Shown here in pieces: positions 32,147 through 40,660 of a stretch of DNA of 64,000 nt. The position numbers were made by a program, and so were the translations under genes. The notes beneath the pieces are model-generated. The model did no database searches. It was not told the origin of the DNA and worked only from the letters and a program-made list of their open reading frames with translations. The number at the start of each line of letters is the position of its first letter. Within the stretch, counting starts at the first letter, position 1. Origin of the DNA: Ornatilinea sp. (GTDB lineage Bacteria > Chloroflexota > Anaerolineae > Anaerolineales > Anaerolineaceae); assembly GCA_018433975.1 (NCBI GenBank), contig JAHDQE010000064.1, positions 20,428 to 84,427 on the forward strand, read 5' to 3'.

Positions 32147-34062
32147 CAGCGATTGTTGGAAAGAAATTTGCCATACCTTATGATGCGGAAGAGCAAAGAA
32201 AAAAAAGAGCTTTTAATGGCAATATTCTTCGGGTAAATCTTTCTACCGGAGAAATGAGAGTAGAAGAACCAGGGGAAGCGTTTTATCGCAAATATATTGG
32301 CGGACGTGGCTTTATTCTGCACTATCTTTTGTCCGAACTGTCTGCCGGAACGGACCCGCTTTCGCCGGATAATTTACTGATCTTTGCTCCTGGGGTTATG
32401 ACGGGAACTACCCTGCCAAGTACCGGCCGGCATGCAGTTGGCGCTAAATCTCCTCTAACCGGAGCGCTTGCCAGTGGAGAAGCCGGCGGATATTGGGGAA
32501 TAGAACTTAAGAAAACCGGCTTTGACGCGATTGTTATTCAGGGGAAAGCAGAAAGTCCTGTTTATCTGTGGATCCGGGATGGTATGGTTGAGATTCGAGA
32601 TGCACGCCATTTGTGGGGTAAAGTGACGGGCGAGACAGAAGATCTGATCCGGGATGAACTGGATGATGAAAAGATACAGGTTTCACTGATTGGCCCCGGC
32701 GGAGAGAATCAGGTGTTGTATGCCTGTGTTCTCAATAATACCAGTCGGGCAGCAGGGAGATCCGGTCTGGGTGCGGTAATGGGCAGCAAAAACCTTAAAG
32801 CGGTTGCGGTCAGAGGCAGCAAGGCACCCGGATTGGCGGATAAAAAACTGCTGGGTGAAGTCACCAAATGGGTGTCCAAAAATTATAAAGATCTTATGGG
32901 CTGGGCCGTTGAGACAGGAACGCTTGGGAGCGTTAAATTTCAGCACGACACCGGAACACTTCCCATCCGCAATTATAAAGGAACCTCTATTGAGGGTATT
33001 GAGAACATTGACGCAGCCGTATTATTCCCGTTGTTGTTGAAAGGTAAAGAAACTTGCGCCGCATGCCCGGTAAAATGTAAACCTGTCTTTGGATATAAAG
33101 ATGAAAAGGTTAAAATTGATCCGCGATATGGCGGGCCGGAATATGAAACTTTAGGCGCGTTGGGTTCTGTGTGTGCTGTGACGGACTCAATCGCGGTGGC
33201 GAAAGCTGCTGAACTCTGTGAGCAGTATGGTCTGGATACTATCTCTACCGGGGGAACTATCGCATTTACAATGGAATGCGTCGAAAAAGGGCTGCTCACT
33301 GCGGAGCAGGGGTATGATTTTCTGCCGGAATTTGGCGACCCGGACTCTCTGGTAAGGGCAGTCCATGCGATTGCTATGCGGAAAGGTATTGGCGCATTGA
33401 TGGCCCTGGGCAGCGCACGGATGGCTGAAACCTTTACGGAAGATGTCAGCGAAATGGTCGTGGTCGTGCGGGGACAAGAACCCCCGGTACATGATGCCCG
33501 GCGAAAAAACCTTTATGGGATGGGTTATGCATTATCCGCAACCGGTGCCGATCATATGCATAATATGGACGATACCTTTGCTAACTTTGCTCAAAGCGAC
33601 GTATGTGGCCGTTTGGCGGAAGCCGGTATTCAGGTACCGCTGCCGCTCTATGGGATCACGGAAGAAAAAATACGTGGTTTTATTGTAGAGACAGCTTATA
33701 AGAATTATCTTGATTCTGCAGTTATTTGCCATTTTTACCCCTTCTCTTTTGCCCATGTGGCTAAATCTTTGCAAGGCGCCACGGGTTGGGATGTTTCTCA
33801 GGATGAGATCATTGAAATTGGTAACCGAATCATTCATATGGCACGCTTATTCCTGGTAAGAGAAGGTTTTACTGCGGAAGATGATAAATTGCCGGAAAGA
33901 TTCCATGAGCCCCATTCTGAGGGCCCTATCGCAGGCAAAGGATTGACTAAAGAAGAGCTTCACCAATCCATCGAACGCTATTACGAATTAATGGGTTGGG
34001 GGCCGGATGGAATTCCGGCCGAGTCCGTTGTGAAGAAATATGAAATTGAGATGTATGTATAG
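32143..34062 (+). CDS. Aldehyde:ferredoxin oxidoreductase (tungstopterin enzyme), Cx2Cx3C type
   Basis: 639 residues. The AOR N-terminal domain begins about residue 25 (NGNILRVNLSTGE), after an unusual basic extension. GAKSPLTGAL (100-109) and AVMGSKNLKAV line the pterin. The 4Fe-4S ligands are Cys305, Cys308 and Cys312, with a later Cys529 (VICHF) as fourth-ligand candidate, the classical arrangement. It oxidises an aldehyde to an acid with ferredoxin. It is translationally coupled to the MoaD-like protein. The other AOR in the window (5732-7489) has Cx3C spacing, so the two belong to different subfamilies. A clean terminator follows. Confidence 0.92.
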   Translation: MTAIVGKKFAIPYDAEEQRKKRAFNGNILRVNLSTGEMRVEEPGEAFYRKYIGGRGFILHYLLSELSAGTDPLSPDNLLIFAPGVMTGTTLPSTGRHAVGAKSPLTGALASGEAGGYWGIELKKTGFDAIVIQGKAESPVYLWIRDGMVEIRDARHLWGKVTGETEDLIRDELDDEKIQVSLIGPGGENQVLYACVLNNTSRAAGRSGLGAVMGSKNLKAVAVRGSKAPGLADKKLLGEVTKWVSKNYKDLMGWAVETGTLGSVKFQHDTGTLPIRNYKGTSIEGIENIDAAVLFPLLLKGKETCAACPVKCKPVFGYKDEKVKIDPRYGGPEYETLGALGSVCAVTDSIAVAKAAELCEQYGLDTISTGGTIAFTMECVEKGLLTAEQGYDFLPEFGDPDSLVRAVHAIAMRKGIGALMALGSARMAETFTEDVSEMVVVVRGQEPPVHDARRKNLYGMGYALSATGADHMHNMDDTFANFAQSDVCGRLAEAGIQVPLPLYGITEEKIRGFIVETAYKNYLDSAVICHFYPFSFAHVAKSLQGATGWDVSQDEIIEIGNRIIHMARLFLVREGFTAEDDKLPERFHEPHSEGPIAGKGLTKEELHQSIERYYELMGWGPDGIPAESVVKKYEIEMYV

Positions 34063-34070
34063 AAAAATTG

Positions 34071-34094
34071 GGCGCACGAAAGTGCGCCTTTTTT
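34071..34094 (+). terminator. Rho-independent terminator after the second AOR
   Basis: A 7-bp GC-rich stem, GGCGCAC and GTGCGCC, with a GAAA tetraloop and six Ts (34089-34094). A textbook intrinsic terminator. Confidence 0.92.
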
Positions 34095-34196
34095 GTTTTT
34101 AAGGAATGGCCTATACTTATAGTAGACATATTGAACGAATGGGATTGAAATCAACTGTATATCCATTTTCCTGGGATCAAATAGGAGGTCTGTCAA

Positions 34197-35219
34197 ATGT
34201 CAGAATCAGGGTGGCATGATTTTTATACATTGGAAGGATACATTGCTTATCAGCAGCGACTTCACCCTTCCAGCCGGGGTGTTTTTTCGGATATTTTGCG
34301 CAGGATAGGGGTTGCCAGCAAAATTATTTCCTCAAAAGTACGGATGGCCGGTTTGATTAATGTTTTGGGAAAACAGGGCGTAATCAATGTCCAGGGTGAA
34401 GAACAGATGAAGCTGGACCTTCTGGCGAATGACATCATGAAAACTTCTCTCAAATGGCTGCCTTCTATTTCCGGATTGGCCTCAGAAGAAGATGGTGAAA
34501 TGACCATTTTCACTCACACCGATAAATTCGATGGCGATCATTATATTGTGTTTTTCGACCCGATTGACGGTTCTTCCAACATTGATGTCAATGTGTCTGT
34601 GGGAACAGTGTTTTCTATCCATCGCTGTCCTTATCAATCTCAAACAATCGGTGAATTGGAGTTTTTGAAACCAGGTTGTGCGCAGGTTGCAGCAGGGTAT
34701 GTGGTCTATGGTTCAAGCACCATGTTTGTCTACACAACCGGACAGGGAGTGCATGGCTTTACTTTAGACCCGGAGATTGGAGAGTTTGTGCTCTCTCATG
34801 AAAGTATGAAAATTCCTGACCGCTGCAAATATTTTTCTGCGAATGATTCGCATTACCGGCATTGGCCTGAGCCAACCCGTCGATTTGCGGATTGGGTCAG
34901 GTATGGTGAGGAGCCAAGATATGAGAAGACATCCTCGCGATATACGGGCTCATTGGTAGCGGATATCCACCGTAATCTGGTTGAAGGGGGCGTGTTTATG
35001 TACCCGGAGAATGAGGATACCGGAATGGGAAAGCTCCGGCTGCTGTATGAGTGTGCTCCGATGGCAATGCTCATAGAGCAGGCTGGCGGTATGGCGTCCA
35101 CCGGAAAAGAGCGGATTCTGGATATTCAACCAACCCATTTGCACCAGCGAGTTCCATTCATTGCGGGCAACAAAGTTGAAGTTAAGTTGTATGAAAAAAT
35201 GCTTCAGGGGATGGCGTAA
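34197..35219 (+). CDS. fbp: Class I fructose-1,6-bisphosphatase
   Basis: 340 residues, the usual size of bacterial class I FBPase. The metal-binding signature FDPIDGSSNIDVNVSVGT (about 121-138) is complete, and GKLRLLYECAPMAMLIEQAGG near the C-terminus is the substrate-site signature. It removes the 1-phosphate of fructose 1,6-bisphosphate in gluconeogenesis. It has a near-perfect AGGAGG site seven bases before the ATG. It stands alone between two terminators. Confidence 0.96.
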   Translation: MSESGWHDFYTLEGYIAYQQRLHPSSRGVFSDILRRIGVASKIISSKVRMAGLINVLGKQGVINVQGEEQMKLDLLANDIMKTSLKWLPSISGLASEEDGEMTIFTHTDKFDGDHYIVFFDPIDGSSNIDVNVSVGTVFSIHRCPYQSQTIGELEFLKPGCAQVAAGYVVYGSSTMFVYTTGQGVHGFTLDPEIGEFVLSHESMKIPDRCKYFSANDSHYRHWPEPTRRFADWVRYGEEPRYEKTSSRYTGSLVADIHRNLVEGGVFMYPENEDTGMGKLRLLYECAPMAMLIEQAGGMASTGKERILDIQPTHLHQRVPFIAGNKVEVKLYEKMLQGMA

Positions 35220-35245
35220 GCAGAACGTATCACAATTCCTTAAAG

Positions 35246-35287
35246 AAAGAGGATCGTCCCGGCAATAAAGACGATCCTCTTTTTTTG
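35246..35287. terminator. Bidirectional terminator between fbp and the YgiQ-like gene
   Basis: A 13-bp stem (AAAGAGGATCGTC, 35246-35258; complement from 35270) with an 11-base loop and a run of Ts. It serves the convergent fbp (plus) and radical SAM (minus) genes. Confidence 0.88.
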
Positions 35288-35330
35288 TCGGGTGAACATT
35301 TACTGGAATTCGAGGAATGCGTTATTGAAT

Positions 35331-37103
35331 TTACTTTGTCCGTCGTTTGGAGGCTGCTGGTCGTTTTTTGAGGTCTTTGCCGTGGTATTGCTTCTTTCCA
35401 CGGGAATTCGGTTTATCCGTGATGATAAATTTCTGACGTTTACGGCGGTTTGGATCTTTTTCTACAAAAATGGGCTGCATGGAGAAAGGATCCATTTCCG
35501 TGTAATACATCAGACTGGCGTAGGTAGAGGGAGTGGGGGTGAAGATTTGCACCTGTTCGGGGTGGATATTGAGTTCATTTGAAGTGAATTTCTTGAGTTC
35601 ACGCATGTCTGCTTCAGTGCAGCCCGGATGTGCTGCGATCAGGTAGTAGGTCAGGAACTGGTCTTTATGCGCTTTTCTGGATTCCTGGTCGAAGCGGTTT
35701 TTGAACTCCAATAAAGATTTCTGCCCGGGTTTGCCCATGAAATTCAGCACTTTGTCCTGTGTGTGCTCCGGAGCGATTTTGAGTTGGCCGGATGTGTGGT
35801 GCTGGACCAGTTCTGTAATATATTCTTGTTGGTGTTTTTTATCCGCCAAAAGCAGGTCGTAACGCAACCCGGAGGCAACAAATACTTTTTTAATCCCTTT
35901 GATTTTGCGCAGTTTTCTTAGCAACTCAATTTGTTGAGAATGGTCCGGTTTCAATGCTGTGCAGATTTCAGGGTAAAGGCAGCGTTTATCCTTACAACTG
36001 CCCTTCTCCAATTTTTTCTTGCATTCAAAGCCGTACATATTCGCAGTTGGGCCGCTGAGGTCGTGAATGTAACCTTTAAAATCCGGAAGGGTGGAGATTT
36101 TCTCGGCTTCTTTCAAGATGGAGTTCTGACTGCGCCAGCGCACGGTACGACCTTCATGCACGGCAATTGAACAGAAGTTACACTCACCGTAACAGCCCCG
36201 GTGTGTTGCAATTGAAGCTTTGATGGTCTCCAGGGCTTTTACCGTTCCCTGACGCTCATAATAGGGGTGCTGGCATCGTTCGTAATCCAGGGCGTAAACC
36301 TCGTCCAGTTCTTGCTGGTTGAGATAAGGCGATGGCGGGTTTTGAATCAGGAAGCGCGCATCGTATTTTTGCATCAGCCCCTGTGCGTTCAGGGGATCAT
36401 TGTTTTGATAGAAAAGGTGGAACATTTCAATAAAGGCTTTTTTATCTTCCACCACGCTGGAGAAAGACGGCAGTTCAAGGTATCCAGCTTTGCTTTCTTT
36501 GGAGATGTAGCAAATTCCCGGTAAATCTTCATATCCCAATTGGTTTTGAATGCGGCCTGCCAGTTCGATAATTGTGCTTTCTCCCATACCGTAGACCAGG
36601 ACATCGGCTTTGGAATCAAAAAGGATGGATGCCCGAATCCGATCCGACCAAAAGTCATAGTGAGCAACGCGGCGAAGGCTGGCCTCAATTCCCCCCAAGA
36701 CGATGGGCGCGGTGTTCTTGAAGTAGCGCCGGATTAGATTTGTGTAAACGATCGTTGCCCGGTTGGGGCGGCGGTTGTTGATGCCTCCCGGGGTGTAATC
36801 ATCCGATTTCCGCGGTGTTTTGGTCGCGGTGTAATTTGCAACCATCGAGTCAATACTTCCCGCGGTGATTCCCCAGAACAGACCCGGCTCGCCCAACCGG
36901 GTGATGTCTTTATCGGAATGAATATCGGGCTGCGCGATGATTCCTACCCGGTATCCCGCACGGATTAAGACCTTACCAATGACCGCTACACCGATATACG
37001 GGCTGTCGATATAACTGTCTCCGGTTACGAGAATGATATCGAGCTGATCCCATCCGAGTTGTTTTAATTCTTGCTTTGTGGTTGGAATAAACACTGTTTT
37101 CAC
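35331..37103 (-). CDS. YgiQ family radical SAM protein
   Basis: 590 residues. An N-terminal domain (DIILVTGDSYIDSPYIGVAVIG) resembles the B12-binding-like region of YgiQ. It is followed by the radical SAM core with the cluster motif CYGECNFC (Cx3Cx2C, about 298-305). After that come the DLSGPTANMYG segment and a three-Cys motif (CKKKLEKGSCKDKRCLYPEIC), all typical of YgiQ/UPF0313. The C-terminal tail is very basic (KKRPAASKRRTK). The biochemical reaction of YgiQ proteins is not firmly known to me. Soluble, cytoplasmic, single gene. Confidence 0.92.
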   Translation of the reverse strand: MKTVFIPTTKQELKQLGWDQLDIILVTGDSYIDSPYIGVAVIGKVLIRAGYRVGIIAQPDIHSDKDITRLGEPGLFWGITAGSIDSMVANYTATKTPRKSDDYTPGGINNRRPNRATIVYTNLIRRYFKNTAPIVLGGIEASLRRVAHYDFWSDRIRASILFDSKADVLVYGMGESTIIELAGRIQNQLGYEDLPGICYISKESKAGYLELPSFSSVVEDKKAFIEMFHLFYQNNDPLNAQGLMQKYDARFLIQNPPSPYLNQQELDEVYALDYERCQHPYYERQGTVKALETIKASIATHRGCYGECNFCSIAVHEGRTVRWRSQNSILKEAEKISTLPDFKGYIHDLSGPTANMYGFECKKKLEKGSCKDKRCLYPEICTALKPDHSQQIELLRKLRKIKGIKKVFVASGLRYDLLLADKKHQQEYITELVQHHTSGQLKIAPEHTQDKVLNFMGKPGQKSLLEFKNRFDQESRKAHKDQFLTYYLIAAHPGCTEADMRELKKFTSNELNIHPEQVQIFTPTPSTYASLMYYTEMDPFSMQPIFVEKDPNRRKRQKFIITDKPNSRGKKQYHGKDLKKRPAASKRRTK

Positions 37104-37211
37104 CGATAGATATTGGTTCGTGCTGGTAAATATACCACGAATTGTGTATTCACTACAAAAATTGTCCGATATAGAGGGATTACAGACATCGAAAGTTTTA
37201 GGTTAAATGCC

Positions 37212-37240
37212 AGAAGGTGTTCCAGTCCGGAACACCTTCT
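37212..37240 (-). terminator. Terminator-like hairpin after the phosphofructokinase gene
   Basis: A perfect 12-bp stem, AGAAGGTGTTCC (37212-37223) with GGAACACCTTCT (37229-37240), and a 5-base loop. It lies between pfk and the ygiQ-like gene, both on the minus strand. Confidence 0.75.
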
Positions 37241-37271
37241 AATTGATCAAAATTTGACTTGACGGACAAAT

Positions 37272-38555
37272 CTAGAAAGGTCGTGGGGCGATATCAACCA
37301 GATAACCAAAGCGTTTCTTGAACTCTTCAACGGTCAGATTGGTAAAGGATGCCATTCGCGCCAACAGGATATCATCCTCTGCGTCCTGTGGTTTCAACCG
37401 GATCATGAATTTATAGGCGGAACGATAGGTGAACGAATCAATATTCACGGTACGTACTTCCGTGCGACCCGTTTCCGGGTCCATCATCTGATCGAATGGA
37501 ATGGGAGCGATCTGGTCATGCTGGATGGTTATGGTTGCGTGGCTTCCGCCGCCTAAAAGGAACTCTACTGCTGCTTCACCAAGGCTGCGAGTGTAATCAA
37601 TATCAAAAGCGATGGGGTCCGCACAGCGCAGTTCGTATCCCAGATCTTTGTTGACAACGCGGGCATTAATGCCAAGTTTTTCGAGTTCTTTTCGAAGGGC
37701 TTTTTTAAGGATATCGGAGAAGTTGATTTCGGAAAACCGGATATGCCCATGGGAATCTCGTTCTATATCGGTCAAACCGGCCAGTGTCTCCAGGTTCATT
37801 TGTTCAATAACACCTTCGGCTACCAATGCGACCCCATAAGGTCTGTTTTCGGCGAGACGTTTTAATATCGATGTTGCCAGGATATCCACAACTTCTTGCA
37901 GCAGGATTTCGCGGTCATTCCATTCTTCCGGAATTAATGTGAGGGTTGCTCCTGCACTTTTACCGATGCCTAAAGCGAGGTGGCCTGCTTTTCGGCCCAT
38001 TGTCACCACCAGGAACCAGCGTTGCCCGGTACGGGCGTCCTCCATGATGTTTTTGGCAAGCATTGTTCCGATTTCTCTGGCGGTTTCAAAACCAAAGGTG
38101 CGAATTTCGTTCGGAAGCGGCAGGTCGTTGTCGATTGTTTTGGGAACATGGACGGTTCTGATTTGAACATCCATTTTTTCTTTTGCATATTTTGAAACGC
38201 GATAGGCAGAATAAGCCGTGTCATCTCCACCAATTGCAATCAAATAGGATATGCCAGCTTTCATTAAGGTTTGAACACAATTATTCAGATATTCATCCGA
38301 TGTTGTGGGATTGGCTCGAGAAGTGTGAATAATGGAACCCCCATCCCAATGGATTCGGCTCACATCATCGATGGTCAGGGGCGTACTGACCAGTTCACCT
38401 TTCATTAAATGTTCAAAACCGTCATAAATACCAATGACTTCATATCCGTTATTAATGGCCTCGATTGTGGCCGAATGAATCACACCATTAATGCCAGGTG
38501 CAGGACCCCCTCCCATTAAAATGCCAAACTTTCCTTCATCAACTTTTTTAATCAT
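37272..38555 (-). CDS. Phosphofructokinase, PPi-dependent type by active-site residues
   Basis: 427 residues. ATG 38555 is used because the strong GGAGG site of the transcript lies eight bases before it; the frame extends five codons further. The fold starts GILMGGGPAPGING. Two positions separate phosphate donors: the second Asp in GGDDT and the Lys in PKTIDND. Both are the PPi-type residues, where ATP enzymes carry Gly. MGRKAGHLALG is the sugar-phosphate loop. It therefore likely uses pyrophosphate and works reversibly between fructose 6-phosphate and fructose 1,6-bisphosphate. The length exceeds the roughly 320-residue ATP enzymes. fbp lies 2 kb away on the opposite strand. Confidence 0.9.
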   Translation of the reverse strand: MIKKVDEGKFGILMGGGPAPGINGVIHSATIEAINNGYEVIGIYDGFEHLMKGELVSTPLTIDDVSRIHWDGGSIIHTSRANPTTSDEYLNNCVQTLMKAGISYLIAIGGDDTAYSAYRVSKYAKEKMDVQIRTVHVPKTIDNDLPLPNEIRTFGFETAREIGTMLAKNIMEDARTGQRWFLVVTMGRKAGHLALGIGKSAGATLTLIPEEWNDREILLQEVVDILATSILKRLAENRPYGVALVAEGVIEQMNLETLAGLTDIERDSHGHIRFSEINFSDILKKALRKELEKLGINARVVNKDLGYELRCADPIAFDIDYTRSLGEAAVEFLLGGGSHATITIQHDQIAPIPFDQMMDPETGRTEVRTVNIDSFTYRSAYKFMIRLKPQDAEDDILLARMASFTNLTVEEFKKRFGYLVDIAPRPF

Positions 38556-38570
38556 AAATTCTTCCTCCAA

Positions 38571-38951
38571 CTTTGCCCCGGTTTCTATGTGTCTGGGCGT
38601 ATTAATAGTTTGGAATTCAGGTTAAAGCCATCAAAGGGGATAACCCGCGTCTCTTGTTTAGACCACGTATATTTTTACCACAACTATTCAAAATCAGTGG
38701 CACAAATTCTCCAGGTAATTCTTCCTTCTATTAAAACCTGTCATTTGCCAGACGAGAGAACTGCCGGTAAAGATGAAAATTTCCCAACGAGGCCTTGCGA
38801 ATGTCGTCTAAATACTCGTATTTAAAAATCTAAAATTGCATCATTTCATGACAAAGTTTAGATGAATTTTCTACAGGCAATGAATAAACTAAAAATTCAC
38901 AAAGAGTATTGTGTGTAATTAATCTCATCTATAGATGAAAGGAACGAGAAC
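38571..38951. other. Intergenic region without a recognised gene
   Basis: About 380 bases between the divergent pfk and LysW-like genes. A 78-codon plus-strand frame at 38589-38825 has no ribosome site, no likeness to a family and odd composition, so it is not called. It must hold promoters for both flanking genes, but I see no clear -35/-10 pair. A short palindrome AAATACTCGTATTT is at about 38811-38824. Confidence 0.5.
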
Positions 38952-39176
38952 ATGAAAACCGTAAATTGTCTTTCATGTGATGCAGAAATTGAACTCAAGG
39001 GAAAGATAGAAATTGGCCAATTAGTTACCTGTGAAGCTTGTGAAGCTGAATTTGAGATTATTGGTTTAAAACCTCTCCAAATTGATTGGCTTTTCATCGA
39101 TTTTGATGATGATGAAGAAGATATGTATGATGATGACGACGAAGTTTATGAAGATGATGATGAGGGTAACTGGTAG
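38952..39176 (+). CDS. LysW-like zinc-ribbon protein with acidic C-terminal tail
   Basis: 74 residues. Two CxxC knuckles (CLSCDAE, 6-12, and CEACEAE, 28-34) make a zinc ribbon as in LysW/ArgW, the amino-group carrier of lysine and arginine synthesis. The tail (about 50-74) is almost only Asp and Glu and ends EGNW, loosely matching the LysW ending EDWGE that is modified by LysX. No lysX, lysZ or argX gene is in the window, so it may be a LysW paralogue with another role. Alkaline start site AAAGGAACGAG. Confidence 0.7.
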   Translation: MKTVNCLSCDAEIELKGKIEIGQLVTCEACEAEFEIIGLKPLQIDWLFIDFDDDEEDMYDDDDEVYEDDDEGNW

Positions 39177-39215
39177 ATAATATTGAGCTTTTCTTGTACC
39201 AATGCTGGAGAATTA

Positions 39216-39434
39216 ATGAAGTTTGCTCGCTGCCTTTCCTGTGGATTTAATATCCGGGTTGGGGACGATCCCAGACTGTTTCAGGAAGTTGTGTGTCCGG
39301 GGTGTGGGCAGCATTTTGTCATTATCGAAATCTATCCTGTTGAAATATGTTATCCATTAGAAGATAATCAACCGCAGGACCCGGGATGCGATCTTGCTTA
39401 TCCTGCAGGTGAAGGTGATCCGGTGGATTATTAG
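39216..39434 (+). CDS. Second LysW-like zinc-ribbon small protein
   Basis: 72 residues from ATG 39216, chosen for the CTGGAG site five bases upstream; the frame runs to 39183 without family likeness. It has CLSCGFN and CPGCGQH zinc knuckles spaced as in the preceding gene, the same hydrophobic strand (FVIIEIYPVEI against FEIIGLKPLQI) and an acidic tail, ending DPVDY rather than W. It is a tandem, diverged duplicate of the gene 39 bases upstream. Loss of the Glu-Trp end suggests it is not a substrate of a LysX-type ligase. Confidence 0.68.
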   Translation: MKFARCLSCGFNIRVGDDPRLFQEVVCPGCGQHFVIIEIYPVEICYPLEDNQPQDPGCDLAYPAGEGDPVDY

Positions 39435-39468
39435 GCAATCAGATCTTAAAGCATATTATTCAGGGACT

Positions 39469-39506
39469 AAAAAATATTTCCGTCGACCCGGTGGAAATAT
39501 TTTTTT
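39469..39506 (+). terminator. Terminator after the LysW-like pair
   Basis: An AU-rich stem AAAAAATATTTCC with GGAAATATTTTTTT, loop about 11 bases, ending in a run of Ts. Confidence 0.75.
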
Positions 39507-39579
39507 CTATGAAGGATAAAGACTCCTGTATAATAAAACAATATATCTGGTGTTACTTTTATAAGTAAAGGAGAGGTTT

Positions 39580-40587
39580 ATGCAAGCGGTTACACCCCGA
39601 GAGCGAGTTTGGCAGGCTGTGCGGCATCAAGAGACCGATTTTGTGCCGTATCATATCTTTTACACAGTTCCAGCTCGAATTCAGTTGGAAGCTCATTTTG
39701 GAACAAAGGATCTGGAACGGGTGCTTGGAAATCACATTGCTAAACAAAGAATCCGGCTGCCCGATGTGGAGGTTCAGCCGGGACATTGGCGGGATGAATA
39801 TGGTGTGGTTTGGAACCGGACGATCGATAAAGACGTTGGCGTTGTGGAAGATTATCTCATAAAAGACCGTAAATTAGAGGCACTCGATTTACCGGCGCCC
39901 GATGATCCGCTTCGCTTGCAGGCTTTTGAATCTTTTGTGGAGAATAACCCTGACCGTTTCCGGCTGATCAGTTTATCCAACGCTTTGTTTGAACGCGCAT
40001 GGAGTCTGCGGGGAATGGAAAACCTGATGATCGATATGATCGAAGCACCGGAGTTTGCAAATGACCTGCTGGATTACATTACAGATTATCATTTGCGAGA
40101 AATCGATGTGGCGCTGCGTTACGACATTGATGGCATCAGCGTCAGTGATGACTGGGGTGCACAAACGGGTCTGTTGTTTGGTCCCCGACTGTGGCGCAAA
40201 TTTATCAAGCCGCGTATTGCGAAGATGTATGCCAGGATCAAGGAAGCTGGAAAAGCAACTTTTACCCATTCCTGCGGGAAAGTTCAGAGCATCTTTCCGG
40301 ATTTAATCGAGATTGGGCTGGATGTTTTTAATCCATTCCAACCGGAAGTGATGGATGTTTATGAGATGAAAAAGGAGTTTGGCGACCGGTTGGCATTCTT
40401 TGGGGGAGTTGGTGTGCAGAGCATTTTGCCTCATGGTAAACCCCAAGAGGTCCGCGAGGAAGTCTATCGATTGATTGATCAAGTTGGGAAAGGCGGCGGG
40501 TTCATTATTGGTCCTTCTCACGCCATGCCGGGAGATATCCCCACCGAGAATATGGTTGCCATGATTGAAGCATTTCAGAATCAATAG
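39580..40587 (+). CDS. UroD/MtaA-family methyltransferase-like protein
   Basis: 335 residues, a TIM barrel of the uroporphyrinogen decarboxylase superfamily, of the type linked to corrinoid-dependent methyl transfer. Visible: start TPRERVWQAVRHQETDFVPY, then DDWGAQTGLLFGPRLWRKF, the HSCGK zinc-type motif and GLDVFNPFQPEVMD, GGVGVQ and a GPSHAMPGDIPTENM C-terminus. The haem-pathway substrate arginines of true HemE are not evident, so a methyltransferase or demethylase role is more likely. No corrinoid protein gene is adjacent. Substrate unknown. Confidence 0.85.
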   Translation: MQAVTPRERVWQAVRHQETDFVPYHIFYTVPARIQLEAHFGTKDLERVLGNHIAKQRIRLPDVEVQPGHWRDEYGVVWNRTIDKDVGVVEDYLIKDRKLEALDLPAPDDPLRLQAFESFVENNPDRFRLISLSNALFERAWSLRGMENLMIDMIEAPEFANDLLDYITDYHLREIDVALRYDIDGISVSDDWGAQTGLLFGPRLWRKFIKPRIAKMYARIKEAGKATFTHSCGKVQSIFPDLIEIGLDVFNPFQPEVMDVYEMKKEFGDRLAFFGGVGVQSILPHGKPQEVREEVYRLIDQVGKGGGFIIGPSHAMPGDIPTENMVAMIEAFQNQ

Positions 40588-40610
40588 CCACCAGGAAGTT
40601 TACGGCATTG

Positions 40611-40650
40611 ATCAAGAAACCCCATTCTGATTTGAGTGAGGTTTCTTGAT
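40611..40650. terminator. Bidirectional terminator between UroD-like gene and response regulator gene
   Basis: An 11-bp stem, ATCAAGAAACC (40611-40621) with GGTTTCTTGAT (40640-40650), between convergent genes. Confidence 0.7.
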
Positions 40651-40660
40651 TTAAAAGGGT

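Noticed and set aside
38589..38825. 78-codon frame between pfk and the LysW-like genes
   Set aside because: No ribosome site, mixed composition, no recognisable motif; the region is more likely promoter and leader.
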